From Eonycteris spelaea (lineage: Eukaryota; Chordata; Mammalia; Chiroptera; Pteropodidae), in assembly GCA_003508835.1 (NCBI GenBank), contig PUFA01000014.1:4408501-4472500 (forward strand): a DNA stretch of 64,000 nt, given 5' to 3'. Under the pieces are notes generated by a model, which saw nothing but the letters and a program-made list of their open reading frames with translations, did not search any database and was not told where the DNA came from. This document shows, one piece after another, positions 10,062-21,799 of this stretch. The translations under genes were made by a program, and so were the position numbers. Numbering within the stretch: the stretch's first letter is position 1; the number at the start of each line of letters is the position of its first letter.

Positions 10062-10815
10062 AAAAGGCATACAAATGGCCAACAGGAATATAAAAATACA
10101 CATCACTAATCATCAGGGAAATGCAAATCAGAAGCGCAATGAGGTAGATATCACTTCATGGCTGTTAGGATGGCTATAATTTTGAAGAAATGATAAGTGC
10201 TGGGGGGGTATAGAGAAATCATTTACTTTTGGAGGGAAGGTGAAAGGCTACAACCATGGTAGAAAGCAGTTTGGAGGTTCACAGAAAGTTAAAGTAAAAC
10301 TACCAAGTGATCTAGCAATCCCCATCCGGGGTGTCCGTCCAAAAAATGGAAATCAGAGTCTCAAAGCATTATCTGCAATACCATGTTCTTTCAGCACGAT
10401 TCACCATAGCCCAAGATATGGAAGCACCCAATTGAATAAAGCATTAAAAATGGGGTGTATACATACAATGGAATGTTATTATTCAACCTTAAGAAAATTC
10501 TGCCATGTGCAACAAGAAGATGCACCTAGAGGACATTCTATGAAATTAAACAAGGCAGTCACAAAAGAATGAAACTGCAAGATTCCTCTCATGCGAGGTC
10601 TCTAAAATAGTCGAATACAGCAGCAGAGAGTAGAACCCTGGTGGCCATCTGCTCGGGGAGGGGCGACGCGGAGCTGCTATTCGATGAGCGTGAAGTTCCG
10701 GTTATGCAAAAATGAGCGCAAGCAGAGGCCCCCTCCACAGCTAACAATGTATTGTGTGCATAAAAATGCAAGAGAGTGGATCTCGTCAAGTATTCTTACC
10801 ATGATAAAAATAAAT
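10062..10815 (+). mobile_element. LINE-1 3' end, sense part of an inverted insertion
   Basis: It starts at ATACAAATGGCCAACAGGAA, continues through ATCATCAGGGAAATGCAAAT, CATACAATGGAATGTTATTA and into the 3' UTR, ending near ACCATGATAAAAATAAA. In L1 order its first base follows the outer end of the inverted segment almost without loss. Diverged from L1MA-like sequence, so old. A 110-codon fragment of ORF2 frame survives by chance at 10240-10572. Confidence 0.85.
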
Positions 10816-10867
10816 GATCTTCAGTTCCCACTAAGAGGTGAGTCCCTCATCATCCCTCGTTTGAGGT

Positions 10868-11065
10868 TTTCCCATCAATGGTTCTCCCCTTGTCCCGCTC
10901 GTTAGAATGGTTTGGAGACATTTGAATAAATCCTGATGCCTGGGTTTCACACCCCAAGTTGCTAGGTCCCAGTCTAAGATGTGTACCAGGCATTGATTTT
11001 TTTATTTTTTTAATCTCTGCAAATGAATCCAAAAGGCAGGACGTTTTGAAAATCACTGGCTTAGA
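10868..11065 (+). mobile_element. MER5-like hAT-Charlie element
   Basis: CAATGGTTCTCCCCTTGTCC near the start, AAATCCTGATGCCTGGGTTT in the middle and TTTTGAAAATCACTGGC at the end reproduce a MER5-type nonautonomous DNA transposon with its complementary CANTGGTTCTC / GANAATCACTG termini. A T-rich tract interrupts it near 10997-11012. Confidence 0.7.
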
Positions 11066-12280
11066 ACATTCGCTTATCTTTCATGGAACTCATTTGCCCA
11101 GGAACAATTTAAAAGATGGGTCCCACGGTGTCACTTTTCTCTTCTGCTTCTCTAATTTCACCGGCTTTTCTGACGTACCAGTCAAAGCCGCTGCTAGGGG
11201 TCCATAGGGATTCAACCCAGGGCACTAACTCCTTGGGTTTCTCAACTCACAGAACATTTCCATTCCGAAAAATGGATATCAATGCATAAACGACAACAAC
11301 AAAAATCCCAGGAGATCCGAGGGGCCTTCTGTAGGCTTCTGAAGGCGGCTGCTTGGGCAGCTTTGTGCTGTTACTGTGTTTAGGTCAACCCGAAACGTCC
11401 TTACAAAACGCTGTCGGATTCTAAGTCAAACCCCATTCTTGAGCCTTGAATGAATTGATCTTTGGACTTAAAGAAGGATTTATTATTCTTTAGAGGTAAG
11501 GCAACCTCACAAATCCTAGCTGGCTGTGACATTTTCGAAATTTCAAAGGAACTCTGGCAGGTAAGGCGGTCGATCCAGGACTTTCAACACAATGTGCAGT
11601 TCTCTGTGCAGTTACATGGGTGAATCTCCCTTTTCTGAGTCCCGCTGTCCAGCTGTAAAATGAAGAAGCAGTGGGTGACCTTCTCCCTCCCCAGTTTCCC
11701 ATGATTCCAAGTGAAGGAAGACTTGCTGGCCACTGTCCCCTGCAAAGCGGATAGTTTCATCAGCCTGGTGATTTTCAGTTCTTTCCGTCATGGGCCAGGT
11801 GACACCCTCTCCTGTCACCCACCACTGCCAGCCAGAAAAAGGGTTCAACGGAAATGAAAACAAGTCTTGTGTGACAAACCAAAATGCACAAGCATCTACT
11901 GCTCGTGGTATGGTGTGGAGCCTCCGCCTGGCCTCGGGTCTGTCCTGGGCGACCCGCTTGGTTGGACTCGTGCAGGGAAGTGACAGCCAGAGAACAGCCA
12001 CTGCGTGCTGCCAGGGCAGAGGCACCAGGGCGACTCTGGCCGGGGCCCGAGGTGCAAACGAGCCGTGCGCCTGGCCCTGGTTAACAGACTGGGTTTATGG
12101 TTCCTCAAAGGTGGGGGAAGGGTCTGTAGAGCTGTTTTTCTTTGATTTCCTGCCTCTTCTTCCTTTTGGGAAAAAAAATTAAATAAAATTGGCGTAGAAT
12201 CCAAACACAACAGTGTCTGTGGCTGGCAGAAGGCAGATCTCCTACCTGGCTGTCCTGTTGCTCATTACACTGCTATTTAA
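11066..12280. other. Single-copy sequence, no gene seen
   Basis: No repeat recognised apart from A-rich words. Open frames of up to 137 codons (11612-12025 minus) have no domain. Sequence near 11070-11170 is well formed and could be conserved, but this cannot be judged here. Confidence 0.4.
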
Positions 12281-12598
12281 TTTAATTTATTTTATTTATT
12301 ATTTTTTATTTTATTTTATTCTATTTTATCTTACTTATAATTTTATTTTATTATTTTATTGTTTTATTTTATTTTATTTATTTTATCTTTTTATATTATA
12401 TTTTATTATTTTAACTTATTAATTTCTTATTTTATCATTTTATTTTATTTTATTATTTTATCTTCTTTTATTTTTATATTTTATTTATCTTATTTTATAT
12501 TTTATTTTATTCTATTCTATTCTATTTTTATATTTTTATTTTATTTTATTTATTCTATTCTATTCTATTTCATTTGATTTCATTTGATTTATTTTTTT
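12280..12598 (+). repeat. (TTTTA)n pentanucleotide tract
   Basis: About 320 bases built almost only from TTTTA, TTTA and TTCTA units, with a TTCTATTCTATTCTATT cluster near 12508-12573 and CATTTGATTT variants at the end. The frames through it (12213-12577) are low-complexity Phe/Tyr/Leu/Ile artefacts. Such tracts often grow from the poly-A tail of a retroposon; no element body was identified beside it. Confidence 0.95.
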
Positions 12599-13234
12599 TA
12601 CCTGTACTGAACCCTGCTGATGTTTTGGCTCTGCAGCTAAGCCCTCGGGGAAGTCTCAGACCCTATGCTCGCAGGCTGCACACCTCCATCCCTGCTTTAC
12701 CAATGGCTGGCCACCTGGCTTTGAGTGCAGAGGCGGCAGGCTGACTCTTATCATAGGCCTGCTCAGGTCAATCCCTGCAGACGAGGCAACCGTTTTCATC
12801 CCACGAGTGATAGAAACATCACTGTTTCTGTCATTACATCGTCATGCCCGTTTCACACATGGAAAGCCACCAGCTCTTCTTTATCCGTTGGCTGAAAATG
12901 CCTTGGTACAGGGCTTGTCTGAACTGGAAACAGTTCTGCAGACACCTGTGCCCCTCGTCAGACCTGCCCCCAAGGGGAGGAGCTTGGAAACTGGGGTGCA
13001 CGCAGCCCCACACCCAGCAATGACACCACTACAGAAATGAGACAGCACCCAGGGCATCTGCACAATTCAAAGATCTTTCTGCTTCAGTTAAATTTTCATC
13101 ATGGGGCTGAGAAAACAGAACAGCTCCCTGCCACTGTAGATGGCAGCCTGAAGCATTTGGATGATGCTCTTTCTCTAATGCACGGACACTTCAAAGCATG
13201 CCAGCCTCTTAAGGACCAGTGTGAATGCTCCCCT
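12599..13234. other. Single-copy sequence, no gene seen
   Basis: No gene or repeat recognised between the TTTTA tract and the LTR. Confidence 0.4.
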
Positions 13235-13560
13235 CCTCTGGTGATGGGCGGGATTGTGTTCCCCAAGCTGCTGTGCCCTACCCTGGAATCTGAGTATATT
13301 TAGAGACAGGGCTTTTTAAAAGAGGGGGTGTGATTAAGAGAAAGTGAAAATTATATAGGTGGCCCCTAATCTAACACGACCGGTGTCCCTCTCTGCACAG
13401 ATTAGGATGCACAGACACAGAGAGAGAATGAACATGTGACGACGACAGGGAGGAGGAGAAACCAGCCTTGATCTTGGATTTCTAGCCTCTAGAACTGCGA
13501 GAAAATACGTTTCTATAGTTTAAACCCTCCGTGTGTGGTTTTGTTGCGGCAGTCCCGCGC
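13235..13560 (+). mobile_element. Solo LTR, ERVL-MaLR type
   Basis: The order GGGCGGGATTGTGTTCCCCA, a GTGGCCCCTAATCTAACACG block, ACCGGTGTCCC, a GATCTTGGATTTCTAGCCTC box, CTAGAACTGCGAG and GTGGTTTTGTTGCGGCAGTC fits a MaLR-like long terminal repeat in sense orientation. No internal retroviral region lies next to it. Subfamily not assigned. Confidence 0.65.
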
Positions 13561-14045
13561 CCCCCACGGGGTGGGGTTTTTGTTCCCCAAAAAACGAAAT
13601 CCCCATAACCCCCTCTCCCCACCCCAAGTGGACATAATTGTCCCCCACCAAATGCTCATGTTATGGCATTTACGAATGTGTATGTCTTTTCCTACAAGGG
13701 AGAGAGAATGTAATGGGCGTGTATGGTACAAACAGAAGGAGAGTTGGGTGGGGGCATTAGCTTTAAAGCCTAGGAGTGTGTTTTCATACTGACTTATTTT
13801 CACATAGGCAAGATTGCAGAAGTCCCACTTCAACAGATCCATTTGAAAAGGCCTTGTTGCTCAGCCTGGAAGCCGAGTGACAGGGGATGGGACGAGTTGG
13901 ACTGGGCAGGCAGGCAGAGTGGAAAGCCGGAAGGATCTAGCAGTGTCCAAACATGGACCTCATGCGTTGAGAACCCCAGAATGTTCTTCCTTGTTAGGAC
14001 TAGGGATAACACTGATGGTTGCCTTTTTTATCATGCCGTCTCTCA

Positions 14046-14050
<5 letters not shown>
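13561..14050. other. Single-copy sequence, no gene seen
   Basis: G/C-run-rich (CCCCCCACGGGG, CCCCACCCC) at 13557-13630, otherwise unremarkable. No gene recognised. Confidence 0.4.

Positions 14051-14053
<3 letters not shown>

Positions 14054-14099
<46 letters not shown>
14054..14099 (+). repeat. (TC)23 microsatellite
   Basis: A nearly pure TC run preceded by short TCTG variants (14041-14053). It creates a Ser/Leu-repeat frame that is an artefact. Confidence 0.96.
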
Positions 14100-14103
<4 letters not shown>

Positions 14104-14319
14104 AAGCCTTTAATCCACTTATCAAAACAAAACTGATTTGTGCCAGGCTCAATCTTATAGGAAACAGAACAAAATGACTACTTATGATAAAATCTAAACC
14201 AGAAGCAGCTCAGTTATAGAGCAAAGGTAGGACATAAGTTTCAGGAACACAAATATCTCTGAGGGAAATGCACAGGAATGGAGATTATCATAAAGTTCCA
14301 TAACCAGTATGTAAGAGAA

Positions 14320-14478
14320 TATATAATCCAGCTCCTTTATTTTATAGATGAAGAGACTGAGGCCCAGGGAGTGAGAGAGCTGGCAGCTTACTCGAGGTCA
14401 CACACAAAAAATATTAAATATTTGGGGCAGAAACAAGGTCTCCTGCTTTTCAGACTAGAGCTTTCCGAAATATCATCT
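14320..14478 (-). repeat. MIR, antisense
   Basis: CTTTATTTTATAGATGAAGA then GACTGAGGCCCAGGGAGTGA, TCGAGGTCACACAC and GTCTCCTGCTTTTCAGACTA give the antisense MIR core and 5' part. Confidence 0.8.
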
Positions 14479-16155
14479 GGATGAGAGATGCCCAGATAAA
14501 AATAAAACATGAGCGTGATTCATTTTATTTTCCTCTGGTAGCCTTGGCGCGTAGCATCCTTAGCATTTAATACAAGAAGGCAGCATTTCTGGGCTGTCAG
14601 AAGGTAGCGGGCAGAGCCTGTTCAAAGGCAGAAGAGAGAGCCTTTGGTGACAAAGAGTGCAACATGGCATAAGAAAATGACAAAGGGGCTGGGATGAGGG
14701 TCCCAATTAGGAACCTATTCCAAGCTCGGGTAAGAATGGAAGAAGGCTATTCAACATGGGAGTGAGTGATGGGATCAGATCTGCATCCTTGAACAATGAT
14801 TTCCCATCCTGCATATATAATAGAATGGCTCAAAAACATTTAAAAAATATTAGTACCCAGATTCTGCCCCCAGCTACCAATAAATCGAATTGGTCAGAAA
14901 TGGAGGTCAGAGATTGTTACATTTTAAAACATCCATTGTGAAAGGCCAGTCATAGTCTGAGAAAGAAACGATGAGGGAAGAGCCGACGCAGTGACAGAGA
15001 ACGTGCGGTGGAGAAGGCTGCAGGGGACAGATATACAAGAGTGAGTCAAAGGAATGTGGCGACTAGTTGGATAAGGGGCGAGAGAAGGGTGTGTCTGGCT
15101 TTGGTGGCTTCACAGACGATGATCTACTCATGGGGCGATAGGGATCACAGCATCCAAGGCTGGTTTGATGCGGGTGTTAATAAATTCATGTTTCGACCTG
15201 TCGCGTTTGAGATTCCCATGACGTGCCCAGGTGGAGTTTACAGCTGACTCTGTGGAGGGGACTGGAGGTCAGCAAGTCGTTCTGTGTTGCAGACTGCTAT
15301 ATGTTAATATTTACCAACTCTCACCCTTAATCAAGGTGAGAAACACATCTTCTAGCTGAGAGACGGTCAACTACTAGGTCACTGCAAGCCCTGGAAATGT
15401 GGGCACACTCGCTGCCACCCCCACCTCTCCCTCTGACAGATGACAACTCTAAGACGCACTGCACCCCACTCCAGGTGCCCTGACGCCCCAGGAGTTAGCT
15501 GTGATGTGGGATGTGTCAGGTTGCTAAGAACATGCCACTTCTCATCAGTGAGGGTCTGTCCCAAACCTGGAGACCTGAATGTGTGGGGAGAGCAGGAGAC
15601 AACAGAAGTGTGAGGTGACGGGGGGCAGGCAGCGGGAAGGGGTGCAGGGCATCCCTGTGAAAGCATTCCCTTGCATGTAGGTGGCTCTGAAGTGAGGAAC
15701 AGAGACATCAGGGGCCGGAAAAGGATAGAAGCTGAGCCTCAGACGCTGGTCTCACCACAAAGCTAAGTGAACAGCTGAGTCTTACATCACGCCCTGGATA
15801 TCGCCAGACGTGGCTGAGGCCAGGCCGCCAACAAGGGGCCTCCCCAGGCTCCAGTTATCCTCCTGTGCGCTCTGCAGGAGAGCGTCCCACATGCTTGGGG
15901 TGTACGGCTCTGCAGAAGAACAGGGGAGCTAGTTCGGGTACCACCTTCTGAGTCCCTCAGGTAGAAGAGGCGGTTACTTACTAGGGAAGGCGCACCCATT
16001 GGCCATTCGATCTCTCTGTATATGGCCGCAAGAGACAAACGTCCCTGATGGAGTCTGACCTCCACGCACCCCAGGAGAAAGTTTGTTGGAAAGTTCTAGA
16101 GGATGAGCGCTTCTGCACTCTTGGACTCTCCTCTGAAAGCTACACCAGGTCAAAA
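14479..16155. other. Single-copy sequence, no gene seen
   Basis: No repeat, exon or RNA gene recognised. The longest frame (109 codons, minus, 15379-15708) has no domain. Confidence 0.4.
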
Positions 16156-16325
16156 CACCGTGTTTTACAATACACGGGCATCATGCTAGGTACCATGTAA
16201 CCTCCATAAACCCTTCCCCATGGTTTAGGTAATCACCTTTGACTAAGGTGGCCTAACCAATGAATGGTGAAGAGGGATGGGACGTAGCTCTGACTAGATC
16301 CCTCCTGCTCATCGTCCGCTGTCAC
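16155..16325 (-). repeat. MIR, antisense, worn
   Basis: GGGCATCATGCTAGGTACCA, AACCTCCATAAACCCTTCCC, then TGAATGGTGAAGAGGGATGG follows the antisense MIR order from its 3' block to its core. Confidence 0.5.
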
Positions 16326-17850
16326 CTGTTTCTTCCCACTTCTATTACTATATGGACACAATTGTAACCTCAGGCATTTCCGGAACTGGGGGCAGTCTGC
16401 CCGGCTTCAGCTGTTACCTTGAACTTATTAGGAGATATTTGGTGGCTTGTCAAGGAATGTGAAAAGTTCCATGCCAATTGCCAGAAGCTAGATTGAAGTT
16501 TGAACTTTGGTGTTCGCTAGCCTTATAATTACCCAGCATGCATTGCACCCTTTGAAAATAGCAGTTTCCTCTCCTGTGTCGTAGGGGTAATGATACCTAA
16601 CCCATATATATATTTTTAGATTAAACACTGAAATTGTTCCCAATATGTTCCATCTGCTAGCAAGGTCTCACCACCTTTAGCATTAAGTAGGAAATGAAAA
16701 AACTGCTGGAATATTGAACTCGAGCCAAAAATGCATTCCTTTTGAGTCGGTTTTGATGATATTCTCTGGGAATCATTGCTTGGGTATCTTTAAGCTTTAA
16801 CGATCTAATTCGATGGTCATTCACTCCACTGTGGTGCTGTAACGGCATCCACCATCGACGACTACAATGGAAAAATAAGATTATCCTTTTAAACTTGAAC
16901 CTCGATGACAGTTTGGCAGGCATTTCCTCAGATGCCTTCCCCCTGAGCTGAGATAAGCAAAAAAAAAAACAAACAAAAAAACCCGCCAAACAATGAACGC
17001 AATAGGAATCACTGGCGAGGCCCACATTCTTTTGAGCAAGGCAGAAAAAAACGCACTCTATAATTCCACTGTAGACAACGATTCGTGTCTCGTGCTCGGG
17101 TCCGCAGTGGAAACTGTGGCAGCCAGCGCTCGAAGGCCGTCCCATGCCAACCGACCACAGGGCTCCTGCCATGGGCCCAGAGGCTTAATTTATAATGTCA
17201 TTTTTCTTGGACCTTCATACTTCATCTAAATCTGGTCTAGATATTTCATAATAACAACTATATTTAGAGCGAGAGGCAGCCCCGATTTGATCTGAAAAGG
17301 TGCGTGGTTTGCAAAACCAGACTTTTCTGAATCTGGGTCAGGAGAGGGAGACAGAAGCGATGGGCCGAGGCCTGCCTCCCCTGCTTTCCCCGCCGACTCG
17401 CGGTGCGGGCGTTCTTCAAGCCCAACTCCCTGTCCCCCGGGGGAACAATGCCTCCATTGTGGGGATCGCAGCCGTCCGGATCCTGGGCCGGCTGCATGAG
17501 TCCAAGTGCGCCTGGTGAGCGAGGAGGCCCAGGCATTCATGGAAATGAGACTGTTTGCACCAGTGTTTTCTGTAGCTCCTCTCCCTTCCTGTCTGAAGGA
17601 GTCTAATTGGATGCAGCTGGGTCATCCCAGCTCGCGAGCTGAATTTGCTAGAGAAAGAGGTGTGGGAAAAGCAGTCCTCACTGCCTTCTGAGCCCACAGG
17701 CCACAGCAGAGACCCCCGAGATAAAGACTCGGAATCTCACGAAAGTCACTGTGTGTGTATTTTCTCAACTGCCAGCACCCAGCTACACGAAACCAAAGTC
17801 ACTCTTGAAGAATGCCTGCAGATAAATTGGTCTCCAGCTTGAAACACTGG
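16326..17850. other. Single-copy stretch, possible conserved noncoding block
   Basis: Repeat-free over about 1.5 kb. The part 17090-17520 is enriched in CpG relative to its surroundings and contains the SOX palindrome at 17445-17460; an AT-rich block at 17185-17270 separates it from the upstream part. Open frames of 60-171 codons overlap on both strands without a recognisable domain. Confidence 0.4.
17445..17460. promoter_or_regulatory. SOX dimer palindrome (ACAATG-N4-CATTGT)
   Basis: ACAATG, four bases (CCTC), then CATTGT: two facing SOX HMG-box sites with the 4-base spacing known for SOXE (SOX8/9/10) dimers. It is a perfect 6+6 inverted repeat in a CpG-enriched, repeat-free context. Function is inferred from the motif only. 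Confidence 0.4.
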
Positions 17851-17984
17851 GAATGAAAATTAATAAGAAGAATAAGAGTAATAATTTGTATCGTTGCTTA
17901 TGTCCCAAAATATCTTTGCTTATATTGTTAGTTGATTGACCAACACTAAGTTCGTTCTGAAAACAAGATATTTTTAGTTAAGGT

Positions 17985-18032
17985 AAAAAAAAAAAAAAAA
18001 AAAAGAAAAGAAAAAAGAAAAAGAAAGGAAGA
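17985..18032 (+). repeat. Poly-A / A-rich tract
   Basis: A run of about 20 A followed by AAAAG-type units. It may be the tail of an unrecognised retroposed sequence. Confidence 0.9.
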
Positions 18033-18034
18033 GC

Positions 18035-18190
18035 ATGATTTGGGTTCCAAATCCAGCCCTGTGGATTACCAGTTACGTGACTGAGCAAGTCACTTAAAAC
18101 TTGTCTGAATCTGTCTCCTCAGGTTCCATATGCTCATCTATACATGAGTACATGTAAAAGCACATTACAAATGAAAACAAAGGGATTATA
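18035..18190 (+). repeat. MIR, sense
   Basis: TTTGGGTTCCAAATCCAGCC, GTGACTGAGCAAGTCACTTA and a TACATGTAAAAGCAC block follow the sense MIR order (anticodon-arm-like box, core, 3' part). Confidence 0.75.
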
Positions 18191-18235
18191 GAAGGTGTGA
18201 TCGGATAGTAATAAAATTAAGTTTTTCCGTTTCTT

Positions 18236-18291
18236 TACTTTTCATTTTATTTTACTTTACTATTTTATTTTATTTATTTTATTTTGTTAGA
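18236..18291 (+). repeat. TTTTA-rich low-complexity tract
   Basis: Short tract of TTTTA and TTTAC units resembling the large tract at 12.3 kb. Confidence 0.85.
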
Positions 18292-18559
18292 CCAGAAGGC
18301 ATAAACCTACATAAATGCGTTTCCTTTTAAGAGGTTTCTCAAGATGGTAGAGTAATACTCAGAACACTTTGGCTTCCCAACAGAGAAAATCACTAAGTCT
18401 CTTCCCCTACCTCTTAAATCAGTCCCTTACATATTGTTAGCAGTAACTATGAGAAGTTCTGCCTTCCCCAGCGGGCAGCTCTGCAGGAGAGAGAGAGTAC
18501 ATTAATTTGATGCCTAATGAATATCGTGTTCTGTGTTAGATGATCTCATGCATATCTGA

Positions 18560-18745
18560 ATTTCTCTTCAAAACAATATTACAAGACAGATGATGTTAAC
18601 TCTAGTCTAAAGATGAAGACACTGAAACTTAGATATTTTAACTTGTTCTCACTTATCTGGTAAATAAGGGAACGGGGAGTAGAATTAAACCCAAACTTCT
18701 CTGAGTCCAAAGTCTGTGCTTCCTTCCAGCCTACCAGGCTTCTTC
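18560..18745 (-). repeat. MIR, antisense
   Basis: AGTCTAAAGATGAAGACACT, GAAACTTAGATATTTTAACT and GAATTAAACCCAAACTTCTC followed by GTCTGTGCTTCC match antisense MIR order. Confidence 0.65.
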
Positions 18746-18784
18746 TCCATCCACGTGCATATGCACACTAAATAATCAGCCTCA

Positions 18785-18900
18785 TCATTAATCATCCTTC
18801 CTTTGTTTGTCCATTGGCCCATATTTGTTGAGCGCCTCCTGTGAGTGTGACCCAAAGGGAGCCTGTGACAGATCAAGGTCTCCGTGAAACATTGACTTCT
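18785..18900 (-). repeat. L2 3' end, antisense
   Basis: CCATATTTGTTGAGCGCCTC CTGTGAGTGTGACCC follows the antisense L2 tail (TTTATTGAGCGCCTACTGTG). Confidence 0.55.
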
Positions 18901-18989
18901 CTGACTCTGTATCTCCGAAGTGTCCCATTTCCTTAGTGACTCAAACAAAGTACCACAACAGCATCACATGTTTAATGATTGTTAGCACC

Positions 18990-20625
18990 AAATATGATAC
19001 AAAACGATCCCCCAGTTGACTTATAGATTCAAGTTAAGCCAAAACTCCAACAACAGAAATTTTATTATTAGTCAACACATTGATTTGAAAGTTTATATGA
19101 AATCATGCAGGACCAATGATAACTAAAATAAATTTGGAAACAAATAACAAGGTTGGGAGACTATATTATAAATACTCCCTGGCATTAAGGTTTGTTATAA
19201 AGATGCAGTTATGAGGACAGTGTGGTCTAGTGCAAGTATAAAAAGACAGATCAATAGAATGGAATAGAGTCCAGAAATTGACCTACACATATTTAGATAA
19301 TGGATTTTCAACAAAGTTGCAAAAGCAAGTCAGTAGGAAAATGACAGTTTTTCAATAAATGATGCTGCAACAATTTGATATCCGTGAAAAAAAGTGAAAT
19401 AAAATAAACCTAGACCCATGTCTTATGCCATATATAAAAATAACTCAAAGTATAAATTTCAATGTGAAATCTAAAATTATGAAACTTCTAGAAGTAAGCC
19501 TTTGTGAGCTTGGGTTAGGAAAAGATATGACACATAAAAAAAAAACAGGATCTATAGAATAACAAATTGATAAATTGAACTTTATCAAAATTAAAAACTT
19601 CTGCTCTTAAAGGACACTGTTGAGAAAATGAAAAACCCCAAGAACAAGGGAAAACGTGTATAAAGCATTTATCTGACAAAGGACTATATCTAGAATATAC
19701 AAACCTTCAAAACTCAAGAACAAAACAACCCAAAACAAGAACAAAAAATGAGCAAAACATATGAACAGACTCTCCACTAAAGAAGATTTTTAAAAGCCTG
19801 TGAAAATCACTGCATGAAAAGCTCTATATCCTTAATCATTAGGGAAATGCAGATTAAAACTACAGCGAGGCACCACTACACTACACACTACACCTATGAG
19901 AACTGCTAAAATGAAAAAGAACGCCCACATTAAGCATCGGTGAGGATATAGTCCTGTCATGCTCTGCCACTGTGACATGAAATGACAAAGCCACTTTAGG
20001 AGGTAGTTTGCAGCTTCTGAAAAAGTTTAACATGCATCAACCATATCACCCATCCTAGTCCTACATGTTACCCAAGCAAACAAAGCCTATGTCCATACAA
20101 AGAGTTGTTCAAAAATGTTCATAGCAGCTTCAGTTGGAATCAACTAAACCTTGGAAATAACCCAAATGCCAATGGCAGGTGAATGAATAAACAAATTGTG
20201 GCATAAACCCGCAGTGGAATAAAAAGGACCAAAATATTGCTGTACTGGGGATGAATCTGAAAATAAAAAATGATGCTGAGTGAAAGGAGGTAGACTAGAG
20301 AGCACGTATTGTGTGATTCCATTTATAGAATTTTAGGAAATGTGAAGTAATGCATAATGAGAGAAAGCATATCGGTAATGGGGGTACAAAGCGCAGCAGA
20401 AAGGAGAGATTACAGAGAGACACAGGCAACTTTCGGGGTGATGGATATGTTCATTATCTTGATTGCGGTGATGGTTTCACAAATATATACATACACCAGG
20501 ACTTATCGAATTTTATGTTTCAAACGCGTTTACCTTATTGTAAATAATTTGCATGGTTTCAAAAAGAAGAGTTCTACTTAAAAATACAATCAATCTTTTA
20601 AAGATCACATTTCCAAAGGACTAAA
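18990..20625 (+). mobile_element. LINE-1 3' end (old L1M type), about 1.6 kb
   Basis: Sense L1 landmarks in order: AGTCCAGAAATTGACCTACA, AATGATGCTGCAACAATTTG, a CTTCTAGAAG box, GAACTTTATCAAAATTAAAA, ACAAAGGACTATATCTAGAA, TAATCATTAGGGAAATGCAG, a GTGGCATAAACCCGCAGTGG box, GGTGATGGATATGTTCATTA and the 3' UTR word GTTTCACAAATATATACA. It covers the 3' part of ORF2 and the 3' UTR. Many stops and indels leave no usable frame. Confidence 0.88.
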
Positions 20626-21215
20626 AAAAACAATTTTCTGATGAAATATTGATTAAATTGTCCAAAATAAGCCACAGGATATGAATGTTAAACAGCCACG
20701 CTTGTTCTGGTTGGCGTAACGGGCAGACAGCCTGAAGGAAAAACAATGACAGCTTAGCCGAACAGAACTCAGTGGAGCAAAGAGTCCCTCCCAACCTAGC
20801 GTGCCCCTCCTATTTTACAGGGCTTGGGGAAGGCAGCTCTTTCTAGTGCCTCGGTATGGATTTCTCATTGCTTGGAAGACCCCGTGGGCTTCTAGAAACA
20901 CCCAGGTAGAACTGGCCTAAGGGTATGGGCCAGCTGCGGAGCTGTAGAAACAGAAAAGCCAGCATAAATCCTACAGTAAAGCACCGGCTGGGGAAAGGGG
21001 ATGGGCGGGTTGTGCCTCCCTCGGCCACACAGTTCAGCAGTCTCCACGCAACGGGCAGACGACTTTGGGTCTGATGGTGGGATGCTGAGCCCGGAAAGGC
21101 TGGGAGGCTGTTTGGTTTTTCTCTTCCATTCTCTCTCGTCTCCTTCTCTCATTCTTCACATTTCCTCTTTCCAGAACAAAACAGAAAACACATAACATAA
21201 GCATGTGAAGATCAT
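20626..21215. other. Single-copy sequence, no gene seen
   Basis: No repeat or gene recognised. Confidence 0.4.
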
Positions 21216-21217
21216 TT

Positions 21218-21480
21218 TTTTCAGCTAATATTTGCTGAGTAGCTTCTTTGTCCAGGAAACTGTGATGGGCTCTGTGGTGAGCAAACGAAGAAGGAACGAA
21301 GCCCTTGACAACCTCGCTGGGAAACCAAAGGGATGAATATGAAATGATGCATCGCAAAATAATCTTTTGACATATCCAGGGAATGAAGAAGGATGATCTA
21401 AAAGTTAACGTCTTCGACAAACTGCAGTTAAAGGAAATAATAGATTTGGCATCCGCCACACCTTGCCAGCACCATTAAAT
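21218..21480 (-). repeat. L2 3' end, antisense
   Basis: CTAATATTTGCTGAGTAGCT, GGGCTCTGTGGTGAGCAAAC and AAGCCCTTGACAACC reproduce the antisense L2 tail (tail, GTGAACAAAACAGAC-like box, CCCTCATGGAGC-like box). Confidence 0.6.
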
Positions 21481-21799
21481 GCTACACATAAGGCAACCGA
21501 CATACAATGTAGATGACCATTCATTCCGCACATCCTCCATCAGCCTGTTCTCAAGGACAACGGAAGACCAGCAAAGGACTGCGTGCTGGTCAATGGCATT
21601 ACCTCTGGGGTCGTGCTCGCTTCTGACAACCCAGACTGTGGTCGGTCCCCACCACCCAGCCTGTCCTACTGTGACGCAGAATTGATCATGTTATAATTAG
21701 CCGTTCCAACCTCCCATTTTACAGGAAAGACACTTTTTTGAGAAACAGGTTGCAGACTGAGTCGTGAAGTGAATTGTAGCCTCTTGTAACTCTGAGCTT

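Noticed and set aside
12213..12577. Phe/Tyr/Leu-rich frames
   Set aside because: Translation of the TTTTA low-complexity tract.
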